Of a stretch of 64,000 bases of DNA, positions 11,134-22,019 are shown in pieces. Both the position numbers and the translations under genes were made by a program. How positions within the stretch are numbered: position 1 is the first letter of the stretch; every line of letters starts with the position of its first letter. The notes under the pieces are model-generated. The model made no database searches. It saw only the letters and a program-made list of their open reading frames with translations, and had not been told where the DNA came from. This DNA is from Guadua angustifolia (taxonomy: Eukaryota > Streptophyta > Magnoliopsida > Poales > Poaceae): positions 558,001 through 622,000 of the forward strand of contig CM070506.1 of the NCBI GenBank assembly GCA_036346375.1. The letters run 5' to 3'.

Positions 11134-13638
11134 TCAACGGGTCATCAAGCCTTGTATCCCCTGTGTCCCCTCTCCAGTCACTTTATTTGCTTGGATTGTG
11201 TTGATAGCATTAGCAATGTTTCCCTGAGGATTTTTCAAAGAAAACTGAATCAGCTGCATGGTAAACGCTTAACAGTTTTCAGGTCAGTGCACTAGAGAAT
11301 TTGTAATTCGCATCTCGCTATACAGCATGCAGAAGAAACTGGGAAGTAATGCTTGTTATCACTGAGCAATATTTTTGCAAGCGAGCTAATCAAACTGTGA
11401 GTCGATAAGTGTAAAAGGTTTACCCTCCAAACTCCAAGCTTTGCACGTAGACTCTGCCACTGTGGCATCCCGAAGATCCTCTCAGTATGCTGACTGAAAT
11501 TACACATCAGACCACTTATTAACCAAAAGAACATACCATCGCAATATGGACCACAAAATCTTGAAGCATAGCTAGAATATGAAGGTCGGCGAAGAAAGCC
11601 CTAGAGATCTGAATACCTGACAATGACAACCTGATTAAGCTGATCAATTTTGCAATCCAATATCTTGCATGAAATTGCTTTCACAATCCAAAATTCCACT
11701 TCATCATCATTGATCTAACAAAGCATTACAGAAGTTAATAAAAAGCTTCAGCAACTGAACAACAATAAAACAACAAGATGGAACAGTCATTACCCTAAGT
11801 GCGTCTGTGATTGCAGAATATGGGATCTCCCCAGAGCAGTGGCTGCTCAGATCAAGCAAAGACATTAGTCGCATTTTTGTTATGCATTCCTCATGAACAA
11901 GCCCTGTCAATCGTTCATCATTAGATACCCAAAAAATGAAACCAATATGCTAGCCTTGCCATAAATTGTACTCATAGGAAACAAAATCATTAGTACTGGT
12001 TCGGCGGACGAACATACCATAGCTTTTGAGCATGGTAGAGTTAGCAGTCTGAAACTCTAAATAGGAATCAAGCCTCTGAGTAAGGAATATCTTTAAAAGC
12101 TCATAAACTGGTTGATACTTCTCATCTTTCTCGAGCTGTGCAACAGCTGGCATATTGAGCAGATCACACTGCAATAACAGCATATTTCCAATCCATTAAT
12201 CCAGTGCGCTGATTGAAAGTATGCAGCAGTGCAAGGTCATGGAGTGCCATTAAACCATATGTACAGTTTCACAACTACCGCTGACATAGAAGAGATGATG
12301 ACATAAAATGCAGTAGTAGTGGCACAAGTTGGTAAAAATAGAAAGATTGGTCTATCCTAAGTAGAAAGCATGTAAGGAGCATGTTTATCGCTATGTCAAC
12401 TGGCTCAACTCATAACCACACAAGCTCAGGGTTGAGGAGATACTGAGGACACAAACATGTGATGACTATAATAAGTTAACTGTATGTTTAGGGCAAAAAC
12501 AAATATCAGTATGCTAATAACCAAGTTCAACACTGCTGCGGCCGGGACCGAAAGTCCTAACAACAGGGATATAAACTTGAGTAAAGAAGTACCTGATAGA
12601 GATCAGATGACTTCACAAACTCGATGGTTGCCGCGACAGCTTCTTCCTTTGCAACACCGATTGCACTGGCATCGTGGCCTGCTCCCTTGAAAGTGGCAAG
12701 GTACTTCACCAAGAAGTTGAAGTACTCTTTGTTCATGCTGCCAATCATTACAAGACGGAATTACATCAACGTAACATCCTGCCAGGTAAATTTTGATAAG
12801 CAAATGCAAGGAACCAGAAAGTAAAGAGCAATGTGTGACGCACCCCTTCTGGTCTTTGAGGATCCTGGCAATAGCAAGGAACAGCTCCCTCTGCTCTAAA
12901 TTGCCGATGCCCCAGTTGGTCACGAAGCTGTCAATATTCTTAAAAGTGGGGATGATGCAGTCGGCAGCCTTCCCTGCGGTGGCAAGCTCAAGCGCCTTCC
13001 TGTAGACGAAGGCCTTGCCGTAGGGGCTCGTGAGCAGATTGTACAAGCTGAACAGGCTGCATACATACATTGGGAACACAAGAGACAACAAGCAGGAACC
13101 CTGTAAGGGAATCTTGGATCGAAGGAACAATCGAATCCAATCCAACGCAGCAGACAATGCTTACACTTTGAGGCGCAGCGCCGGCTTGTCGTCCTGCTGC
13201 TGGGTGAGTTTGGCGCAGATGAGCTCGGCGATCTGCAGGGCCTCATCCTCGGATCCGGCCTTGGTGACAAGGCTGCAGATTATGGCCAGGATGCACTCGA
13301 GATCTACAGCAAAGAAGTAGAAGAAGAAGGAGGAGGCTCAGTTCAAGAACGGGCTTTCCAAGATTTATTTGGGTAGTAGGGAGGCAGGGGAAAGGGAGGG
13401 GAGAGTTACCCTTGTCCGGGACGCGGGGGCCGAGGAGGAGGAGGTCGGCGGAGGCGAGCATGAGGGAGGCCATGTCGAGCCAGCGGCCGGTGAGGATGTG
13501 CTGCTGCGCCTCCATGCAGAGGCGGGTGACCTCCGGCTCGGCGACGTCGGGGCCGGCGTCGGCCCAGGCGAGCTCGGCGGTGAAGCGCACAACCGCCAGC
13601 ATGGGCTCCTCCTCCGTCGTGTTCACGATCGTCGCCAT
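11134..13638 (-). CDS. EIF3M: Eukaryotic translation initiation factor 3 subunit m
   Basis: Exons on the minus strand: 13638-13410, 13303-13165, 13056-12844, 12737-12593, 12168-12018, 11903-11794, 11714-11617, 11493-11424 and 11223-11134 (1245 nt, 414 residues). All junctions are GT-AG and keep frame. eIF3m is a PCI-domain subunit of the eIF3 complex, which recruits mRNA to the 40S subunit. Diagnostic stretches are MATIVNTTEEEPMLAVVRFT at the N-terminus, FSLYNLLTSPYGKAFVYRKA, CIIPTFKNIDSFV and GNLEQRELFLAIARILKDQK. Further on come KEYFNFLVKYLATFKG and FVKSSDLYQCDLL. The PCI region, roughly residues 230-370, has HEECITKMRLMSLLDLS, PYSAITDAL, VEFWIVKAISCKILDCKIDQ and SQHTERIFGMPQWQSLR. Length and motifs match full-length plant eIF3m. 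The start agrees with the conserved MATIVNTTEEEP. No defects are visible. Confidence 0.96.
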
Positions 13639-13679
13639 CTCGGGTTTCTTCGCTCTGCGCCGCCGCGGACGGAGAGGAG

Positions 13680-13697
13680 AACCCTAAAAGCCCAATG
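13680..13697 (-). promoter_or_regulatory. Telo-box plus site II motif upstream of eIF3m
   Basis: On the minus strand ATTGGGCTTTTAGGGTT lies about 42 bases before the eIF3m ATG. It joins a telo-box (plus strand AACCCTAA) and a GGGCTT/GCCCA site II-like element. This pair is well known in promoters and leaders of plant translation and ribosomal-protein genes, so co-regulation with the protein-synthesis machinery is a reasonable inference. Confidence 0.6.
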
Positions 13698-13699
13698 AG

Positions 13700-14298
13700 G
13701 TTGGTTGCCTTGACCCACAGGTCAGTCGGTGTCTATCTGAAAGAATCCGAGTTCGACCAAGAAACAAGAAAGCACGACGCCCGTGCACAGCGTTGGCCGT
13801 CGGATCCAGCATGACTGGGTTACGGCTCTCCTTCCCTGTCAGTAGAGATGGTCAAACGGGCTGGGCCAAACGGACCGGCCAGAGGCCCGGTCCTGTTGGT
13901 CCGGCTCAAGTATGGCACGATCTAACTGGAAACAGGTCGTGTCGGTACGGCCTATGAGCCTGTGTCATGCTTAGGCCAACGAACAGATATTAATTAGCAT
14001 GTCCTATCTCGTCTCTCGGCGGCCGATCCATGCTGATTAATATCTGTTCCTAGCTACTAGCTACTAGAATATTATAATTTAAGGTTCCTACTCGGATTCT
14101 AATTTAAAGTTCCTACTTAGATTTTGAGATACGGGATTCTGTTCCTTCTAGTTCAGAATAACTATATACGATCCATGCATAACGTGGAGAAGAGATATTA
14201 ATTAACATGTCCTATCTCACAAATAGATATTAATTAGCATCTCCTATCTCGGCTACCGGCGGCCGGCAAGCTCGCCGTTACTCGTCACACACCATCGT
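13700..14298. other. Intergenic repeats with a 21 bp-arm hairpin
   Basis: The arms GAACAGATATTAATTAGCATG (13981-14001) and CATGCTGATTAATATCTGTTC (14029-14049) pair with one mismatch. Further copies of AGATATTAATTARCATGTCC occur near 14192-14212 and 14226-14246. GC-rich text near 13850-13980 (GGGCTGGGCC, CCGGCC) resembles grass repeat DNA. No gene is seen. Confidence 0.6.
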
Positions 14299-15112
14299 TG
14301 TTTGAACTAGGATTCAAATTTCATTTTCGGTTTACGTCTTGTTACTCACCGAAATTCAAAATTTCATCGAAATTGCGTTATTTCGGATGAAATCCGGATA
14401 AAATTCAAATCCGGAATTTTTTGGACGGATAAAATAATTTCGTTAAATTCCATTTTTGGACAAAATCTGGACAAAATTCAAAAAGCAAAATTCAAATCCA
14501 GAATTTTTTTATCAAAATTTTCAAAGTTTCGGCCAAAAATCGAAAATTTAGACAAAATTGCGAAATTTCGTTACATTTCAACTGAATGAAAAATAGTTCA
14601 AACAATATAAAAAATTTTGAAATTTTTTGTGGAAGTTCCTGACACATCAGTGATGTTCCCACAAAAATTTTAGATGGTTATCAAGTCTGAGGAATTTTTA
14701 AAACTTCGAACATTGCTACTGTCCTGATAAAATGCTGATCGGCAAGTTAAAACTGAATGAATGGTACAAACCATGTTAGACAATTTTACAATTTTTTGTG
14801 CATAGTTATGATACATCACTACTATTCTCATAAAATTTTCATCTAACGATCAAGCTTTATAAATTTTTAAAAATTCAGACAGTGCTACTGTCCTAATAAA
14901 AGCATTACCAGCAAACTTCAACCAAATGAAAAATGGTTCAAACCACGTTAAAAAATTTTGAAATTTTTTGTGGATGGTCCTGATACAACACTAATGTATG
15001 CATAAATTTTCCAGATAATGATCAAACTTGAGGAATTTTCATACATACATGAGGCCGTGTGTTTGAATCCTGGTCTCAACACTCTTTTTTTAATTTTGGA
15101 AGCCGAAAAAAT

Positions 15113-15192
15113 GCGTCCAAAGATGGAATCGAACGAAAGACCTCGTGCGCCTTGTAATCGAGATGTTTACCATCTGAGCTGCAGCCGCTAGT
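15113..15192 (-). pseudogene. tRNA-like sequence within the fold-back element
   Basis: Read on the minus strand, GCGGCTGCAGCTCAGATGG starts a tRNA-like stretch with an A-box-like part (AGCTCAGATGGTAAACA) and a B-box-like GTTCGATTCC, ending TTGGACGCA. The cloverleaf is imperfect, so a functional gene is unlikely. It may be a tRNA or SINE-derived fragment carried by the element. Confidence 0.4.
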
Positions 15193-15249
15193 TGGTTTAC
15201 TAGTGTATCGCTTCTATATAAGCTATAAATGATTAATGATCTAAAAATG

Positions 15250-15325
15250 ATTGTGTTCGGCCAGAGTCGAACCATGGACCTTTCGCATAGTAGGCTGGCA
15301 CTTTACCATTCGAGCTAAGGCACCA
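15250..15325 (-). pseudogene. Second tRNA-like sequence in the same element
   Basis: The minus strand reads TGGTGCCTTAGCTCGAATGG followed by GTAAAGTGCC, a putative anticodon region, and GGTTCGACTCTGGCC. A-box and B-box spacing is tRNA-like, but the D stem and acceptor stem pair poorly. Nearby plus-strand scraps GTTTGAATCCTGGTCTC (15061) and GGTTCAAATCC (about 15338) are also B-box-like. Confidence 0.4.
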
Positions 15326-17033
15326 AAGTTGCTTCGGTTCAAATCCAACACTATTAGTATCAATTTTCTAGCAATTTCTGTCCAGAAACCCAAAATCTAA
15401 GTGAATTTGGCAATATTTCATTGAGTTTTTTGAAATTACTGTAGCATTTTAAATTTTTTTATTTTTTCTCATCCTGCCGATATGTTGAATCTCGAAGGGG
15501 GATGAAATCCAAAATTTCACCGAGATTTGAATCCATGGATAGAAATCTTGCCAAAAATTGGTGAAATTATAAGAAAAATTCAAATTTCAGACCCCACGAG
15601 ATTCAAAATCTTGTTTGGATTACAAAAATTCAAAAAATTAAATTACTATAGTAATCTCAGAAATTTCGATGAAATTTCGCCAAAATCTCAGGAGTTTTAA
15701 CCGGTGTTTAAACTTTTATGGTTAGATTTGACTAAATTTGGTCCAATAACCCTTAAGAAAGTCATCTTCTATGAACATTTATTGAAAAACAAAATTTTGA
15801 GATATTTTAAAATTTTGGCAAAAATACTGTCAGACTTTTATAAAATTATACAAGCTTGATAATGATCTAAATAATTTATGGTACAATCTATAGTAGTGTA
15901 GAATCATACATAAAAATTTTTAAAATAATTTAGCTTCACTTGTTATCTTTAAAAAATCAAAAATAGGATGAACACAATTGGGACAGTAACCTTGTCAGAA
16001 TTTTATAAATTTGATCGAGTGCGATCGTGATCTAAAATTTTTATCAGAACTTAATAACTGCCTCGTACTATTCTATAAAATTTTCAAAAATCTTAAACTA
16101 TTTTTTTTGCTCAATCAAATCTATGTAAGCATTTAACTTCGTTTGTTATATTTTAAAAATCAAAAAGAGAAAGAACATAAATGGTATAGTACTATGTAAG
16201 AATTTTATAAATTCATTGGAGTGTGGTCATGATTGAAAATTTTTATGAAATCTTAAGAATTTCCTTAGAACCCTTATGTGAAATTTTCAAATATTCTAAA
16301 CTTTTTTTATTGCTAAATCAAATATATATTGATCTTGAGGCTTTCATAAGGACATAACACTATCGTAATTTTTAAAAATTCCTTAAGCTTTAACGTCTTC
16401 TAAAAATTTTATATAAATATTAATGATACATCAAGACCATCTAAAAAAATTCAAAAATTTTTAACGTGATTTGTACTATTTTTCATTTTGTTCAAATTTA
16501 CTAGTAAGGCTTTCATCAGGACAATAGCATTGTCCGAATTTTTGAAAATTCCTTAAGCTTAATCATCATCTGAAAATTTTATGTGAATATTATAGATGTG
16601 TTAGGACCATTCGCAATAATTTCAAAATTTTCTAACGTGGTTTGGTTCATTTTTCATTCGATTTAAACTTGCTGCTTAGCGTTTTAGCAGGACAATAGTA
16701 ATGTTTAAATTTTTAAAAGTATCTCACATTTGATAATTATCTAAAATTTTTAATATAACATCAATAATGTGTCAAGACCCTTAAAAAAATTTCAAAATTT
16801 TTTGACATCATTTGGGCCATTTTCCCTCGGTTGACATTTGTTGAAATTTCGGCAATTTCAAATTAAATTTCGGATTTTCACGTGAAATTTTGGAAATCTC
16901 AGTCCAAAAATCCAGATTTGAGTGTTTCTTTCTAAATTTCATCCAGATTCTGTATGAAATAATGAGATTTCATTCAAAGGGTGATGAGATGTGAACCAAA
17001 AATGAAATTTGGAACCTTGGTTTGAACCGTCTA

Positions 17034-17200
17034 AAGAAGGATCAATTGATAAAATGCCCTTACTTACATGTGCCATTGATAAAATGCCTGTGATGTCTTT
17101 ACTGACATGTGGGTCTTGGGGCTACATGTCAGTGAGACAAACATGGTATTTTATCAATTACACCAAGTAAAATGAGGCATATGATCAATTCCCCTTCTTC
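17034..17200. mobile_element. Short MITE
   Basis: Inverted ends are AGAAGGATCAATTGATAAAATG on the left and, facing it, GGCATATGATCAATTCCCCTTCTT on the right. The 165 bp between has inner inverted pieces around ACATGTGGGTCTTGGGGC. It sits directly beside the fold-back element. Confidence 0.6.
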
Positions 17201-17418
17201 TTGATCTAATCTGATGCACAATACCTTCAATGAATCCATTGGACCAAGGTCTTTCAACATGTTATTGCATCCTAAATGTGTTCATGCATGTTCATCATTA
17301 TGTAAATCTTCTTCAGTGTTCGTCCACTACGGGAAGAGAGGGATTTGGGTAGGAATTATCATATTTGATGATGTCGGGCTGGATTTCTAAATCCGAACCC
17401 TCTATGTATACCTGTACT

Positions 17419-18410
17419 TAGGGGTGAAAACGGATCGGATACGGGCGGATATTGCTCTTCCCGTATCCTAACCCATATTTTTTTTCTGGATTCGGAACCG
17501 GATACGGGCTAGCCGGATACGGATTCGGGTTATTCGGGATACGGATATGGGACGAATATGTGACAGATTCGGGTCGGAAATGTATAAAGATATACAGATA
17601 ATGCATGCATATATAGAGTAATATATATTGAATTAAAACCATATGAGTACATGACTATAGTAACAAATTATATATCAATCAAACTCAACAAACATCATAG
17701 AAAGAAGGAAAAATATCTGGTGCAATCAAACACATTGGTGCAACCTTGGTGCAACCAACTAACAAAAGTTTCAAAAATTCTGAAAAACATCATGGATGTA
17801 CATCTTAGCTTACCCCATCTACATATAAAATTTCATGATCAAATTCGTCCTGTGCTAAGAGTAATAAAAAAATAAACTTGATCATGAACAGGAACAGTTC
17901 CTGTTCATGATCAAGTTTGTTTTTTTTTGTAACTTCTAGCACAGGATGAATTTGATTATGAAATTTTATATGTAGATGGGTTAAGCTGAGATGTACATCC
18001 ATGATTTTTTTTAGAATTTTTTGAAACTTTTGTTAATTGGGTTGCACCAAGGTTGCACCAAATGTTTGATTGCACCAGATATGTTCCCTAGAAAGAATAT
18101 GCTACTTAGGAATCAATAGAACTAACTAATTGTTGATATAAATGGGCTGATATGGAAAAAATTTAGTGAAAATTGGCTTGACCTTGCTGATATCCGAATA
18201 TCCGATCCGATATCCGAATAGGAAAAATTCGGATATCCGAATAGAAAAAATCCGAATACCCGGATCCCGTCCTGGATTTACCGGATATTGGATGCTTCGG
18301 ATCCGATCCCGAATCCGGATTCAAGTATCTGGATCCGGTCCTAAATCCGACCGGATAGTAAAATCCGGTCCCAGATCGGGCGGGAGATATCCGACTTGTT
18401 TTCATCCCTA
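17419..18410. mobile_element. Non-autonomous hAT element, 992 bp
   Basis: Terminal repeats TAGGGGTGAAAACGG (left) and TTTTCATCCCTA (right, reverse complement TAGGGATGAAAA) are flanked by an exact 8 bp duplication, CCTGTACT, at 17411-17418 and 18411-18418. Subterminal regions are dense in ATCCG/CGGAT repeats (GGATACGGGC, ATCCGATATCCGAATA). An 8 bp duplication and this TIR are typical of hAT. It lacks a transposase and is itself split by the palindromic MITE at 17713-18082. Confidence 0.88.
17713..18082. mobile_element. Palindromic MITE, copy 1
   Basis: About 370 bp forming an almost complete hairpin. Ends are ATATCTGGTGCAATCAAACA and its complement, and the centre is ACAGGAACAGTTCCTGT (17889-17905). 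Inner arms match along CCATCTACATATAAAATTTC. A second copy is at 60239-60612. It is inserted inside the hAT element. Confidence 0.88.
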
Positions 18411-20106
18411 CCTGTACTAATCCGAAAAAAGCTAGTGCATACAGTGGAATAGTGATAACAGCATATCCATATCACGAATTAAATATTAGTAATTTAGCAA
18501 CAAGTACCGGTCTTATGACCAACAATTACAAATGAATAGCCACATGGCTTAAGTTAAATAAAGAAATAGCTTAAATGAAATAAATAGTAGCAAGATAAGT
18601 CCATCCATTCACCCAACAAGCAATCAACTAGGGTATGCATCATATTAATCCGGATCTCCTTCATCGAAACCTAAAACAAAGAACTCGTAGTCACTTTCTA
18701 CTTCAGTGCACTCCTTTGTGGAATGTTGGAATGTTGCAAGGTGAGTACAAAACGTACTCCGTAAGTAATGGAAACATAATATATGATAACTATATGCAAG
18801 GCTAAATAATTGAAGGCTTAGTAATGCTTATTGGCATAAATCAATGTTTTAACTTTAAATATAACCATCATTTAACTAAATGTAGTTGCAATAATTAAAA
18901 TTAATGAGACAACTAAAACATATTCAACCACCTGACTGGCTCTAACTTCTATACCATAACTCTCAGTTCCAACTACTCATAGACTCCCAAACCATCATTT
19001 TATTTAAAACAAAACCACAAAAATCTATCATGTGAAAGCACACTTTGCCCACTCTTAACTGTGGGCATAACTACTTAAGTAGTTTTAACTTTACAAAGTG
19101 TGTACAGCTTTACCCACAGATGCGATCGACCTTTACTATCCACAGGCACTCTAACCTTTTAGAGTGAGACTAGAATGAACACAACAAGACCTTTACAATG
19201 TACAACCCCGCTATTAACCTCACATGCTAAGGTTTCATCGCCGAAGGGTTCCATCCATTCAGTCGGAAGCCCCCTCTTACGCATTGTGGGAAAACTTGTT
19301 TCCATCCATCATCTACATTCCACTAACTGATGAAGCTAATAATGAGACACATAAATTAATTTACCAAGTCGTACTCATATAAACTTGTGGTTGTATGGTA
19401 GTGCTTAGTTTGAAATAACACACGCTCCGGTTCTTAATTGACTAATGCAGAACAATCACTTTATAAAGTCTCGTGCTTCTTTTGACCAAACATGCCATCT
19501 GCCCCGATCCAAACCATTTACCACTTTATTTCATTTAAATAATAGCGACAATACCTCTTCCGCACTTTACAAATGAGTTTAACCAAGATTTTGAAATAAT
19601 TCCCAATAATAGCATAATACCAAAACGTGTAAGTTGGACTAAGCAATTCTACCATATGATGCTACTTTACTAATCATCATCAAATAAAATAGCCAATACC
19701 ATCTAGAGTGACAATAGTACATATGATCAATACCAAGGTCATAACAGTCTATAATTTAACTAATTGTTATAACATAATTTAAAAAACATTGTATAAAAGT
19801 AAACATACAATAATTTAAAAAACATAAACATTTTAGAAATTTAGGATCAACATGTTCAAAGATGACTTGCCTTCAAGGAACATTGCTGGTTTTACCTCTT
19901 GTAGGTTTGGCGAACCTTCGGTGACGATGTCTACATGTGAAAACAAGCTCAAATAAATAAAAATATACAAAAAATAAAAAATAATAATAGTCCTGAAAAG
20001 GTAGATCTTTCATGGGGCATGGCTGGTGACGAGATAGGCCGTGTGTGTATGTATGTATATATATATACGTATATATACATATATATAGATATATAGAAAA
20101 TATATA

Positions 20107-20282
20107 TATACTATTCATTTACTGTTTGTCTTTTTCATATCTTTCAAATGCGATTGAGTTTCATTTTAAAATTTTGCAAGATTGTAGAAACCCACCTCCC
20201 CTATATATGGTAATTTTTTGAGAATTTTTCAAAACTTTTACATGTGGTTTTCACAGTAAAGGTGGTTTTCACCAAATATGTT

Positions 20283-20346
<64 letters not shown>

Positions 20347-20530
20347 AGTGAAAACAACCTTTACCATGAAAACTTCATGAAACCCACGTGTACAAGTTTT
20401 GAAAAATTCTTAAAAATTACCATACGCAAGGGAGGTGAGCTTCTACAATCCTACAAAATTTGAAGACCAAAATTAATCGCATTTGAAAGATATGAAAAAG
20501 ACAAATTCAGCCTAAATAGTGATTTTTCAC
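20107..20530. mobile_element. Fold-back MITE centred on an (AC)(AT)(GT) microsatellite
   Basis: The left arm (TGTCTTTTTCATATCTTTCA from 20127) is mirrored by the right arm (GAAAGATATGAAAAAGACA near 20484-20502). Pairing continues inward through CACCTCCC, TGGTAATTTTT, AATTTTTCAAAACTT and GTGGTTTTCAC. The loop is (AC)n(AT)n(GT)n at about 20283-20345, itself self-complementary. Part of the left end is repeated at 20551-20592. Confidence 0.75.
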
Positions 20531-22019
20531 TGTTCAACACTATTTATTTTGCTGTTTGTCCTTTTCATATCCTTCAAATGTGATTGAGTTTGGGGTGTGT
20601 GTGTGTATTGCTGTATATTGCATTTTGATACAACTACATCAATGGCGACAACTTTCATAGCATAGAGAGTGAGATTAGCATAGAAATTATCATATCTAGG
20701 GGATTCCCTAATTTCTTACACTACTACAAAAAGAACTATATTAGACGTCTCATCATAAACAATTTTGAAAAACCGTCTGTATTAAAGTTAATCACAGATG
20801 GTTTTGCTAGCGTGACCATCTAAATCACTAGATATGCTACGAACCATAAGTGATAAGCTGATATTACAGACAGTTCATCTCATGAACTATTTGTGAAATA
20901 TTACAGACGGTTTGTACCACGAACCGTCTGTGATATGACTAAACGGTTTGTAGTACAAACCATCTATGATACTTTACAGAGATGGTTTTTTTCAGCAAAC
21001 CATCTGTGATACTATACGGAGACGGTTTTTCAGCAAACTGTCTATGATATGCATATGATATATATCGTTCTAGGGTTTTTGTTCACCACACTCCTCACTC
21101 AAATGAAATCTTTTATCATCGTTCACCTTCTTTTTAAGCCCGTCGTCACCGCCCATCCTTGATGTTGCTTCCCCCGAGCCTGTGCACCACCTCTCTCGAG
21201 CCTGTCGCCGCCTCCTCCCCGAGCCCTAAGGTCTCCTTGTTTTGATATATCAAATAATATTGTTTCTCAATATATGCTTGTTGATCTTTACGCCATCATA
21301 TCTTCTCAATGTAACTAATAAATATACAGATTTGGATAGATTGCTCATTCTGAGAAAATTATGGGTATAATCCCTAGTTTATTTTTTATTTGCAAGGGAT
21401 ATTAATAGAATCTTAAGAAAACAACATGAGTAGTCGAGAAAGCAAGTTGTGGTTCTGGTGCTGGAATAGTACGGGCAACTGATGGTTTCAAGTGTAATCA
21501 AGGTCAGGAGGAAGAGCAAGCTATGTTGGAGGGAAGTCAATGGGCGAGAGAAGAAAAATAAAAGAGAGGGTGAAAGCGTATCAAGTCAATTTATCTTATA
21601 ATTATTGTATATGAGAAAGGGCTACAAAGGATCCTACTATGAATATATCATATAATTATAAAAAGTAAAACTCATGTACGAGAGAACACGACAAAAGCAT
21701 ACATAGTTTAACCAAAATTGTCCAACTAGGAACTAATAGAACGAATATACTTCTTTTTTGCCCTATGGAATAGAGTATTCTCATGTTTTTGACAAAGCAC
21801 ACAACTATAATCATTGCCTTCAATGTGAAAGTTTTTCTTTCCGAAGATTCTTTGTATTCAGTCCATCACTAAGTAGCTGTCAAAAGAAAACTTTTAGTAT
21901 TGACCCGCACGGCATATATTTTTAAATAGCTCTCTAGGCCATTAACCACATTAGATTTGTTGAGATATATAAGATACTTATTTTTTACATTTTGTTTTGT
22001 TTGCTCAATTAAAAGATTT

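Larger units (their letters stand above)
14299..17029. mobile_element. 2.7 kb fold-back element with long repeat-built arms
   Basis: The two ends are inverted: left GTTTGAACTAGGATTCAAAT and right (reverse complement) GGTTCAAACCAAGGTTCCAA, then both continue into ATTTCATTTTYGGTT. The left arm (about 14570-15050) has three tandem units of about 160-180 bp, each with AATTTTTTGTGG or similar, then a CATCA motif, ATTTT and GAGGAATTTT. The right arm (about 16320-16840) carries matching units in reverse complement. There is no transposase frame. Long arms made of subrepeats fit fold-back or long-TIR MULE derivatives; the superfamily is not decided because no clean target-site duplication was found. 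Confidence 0.7.
17372..20100 (-). mobile_element. Degraded LTR-like copy (third member of the 3.3 kb LTR family)
   Basis: It starts TGTCGGGCTGGATTTC, the reverse complement of the CCCGACA end of the LTR at 41826-45197. Similarity to the LTR at 34338-37562 continues after the hAT insertion: GTACTAATCC..GCTAGTRCA, GTGAGTACAAA(A)CGTACTCCG, CTTTACCCACA, CCTTTACAATGTA, GGGTTCCATCCA and GACTTGCCTTC. The far end is blurred by later insertions, so the boundary near 20100 is approximate. No coding sequence is present. Confidence 0.6.

Noticed and set aside
11292..13698. Plus-strand frames opposite eIF3m
   Set aside because: They are antisense shadows of the eIF3m exons.
15113..15325. Functional tRNA genes
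   Set aside because: A- and B-box-like words exist but acceptor and D stems do not pair well; recorded as tRNA-like pseudogenes instead.
18163..18420. Arg/Ser/Ile-rich frames on both strands
   Set aside because: They come from ATCCG repeats in the hAT subterminal region.
20278..20463. Frame with HTHTHT and CVCVC runs
   Set aside because: It is the translated (AC)(AT)(GT) microsatellite.
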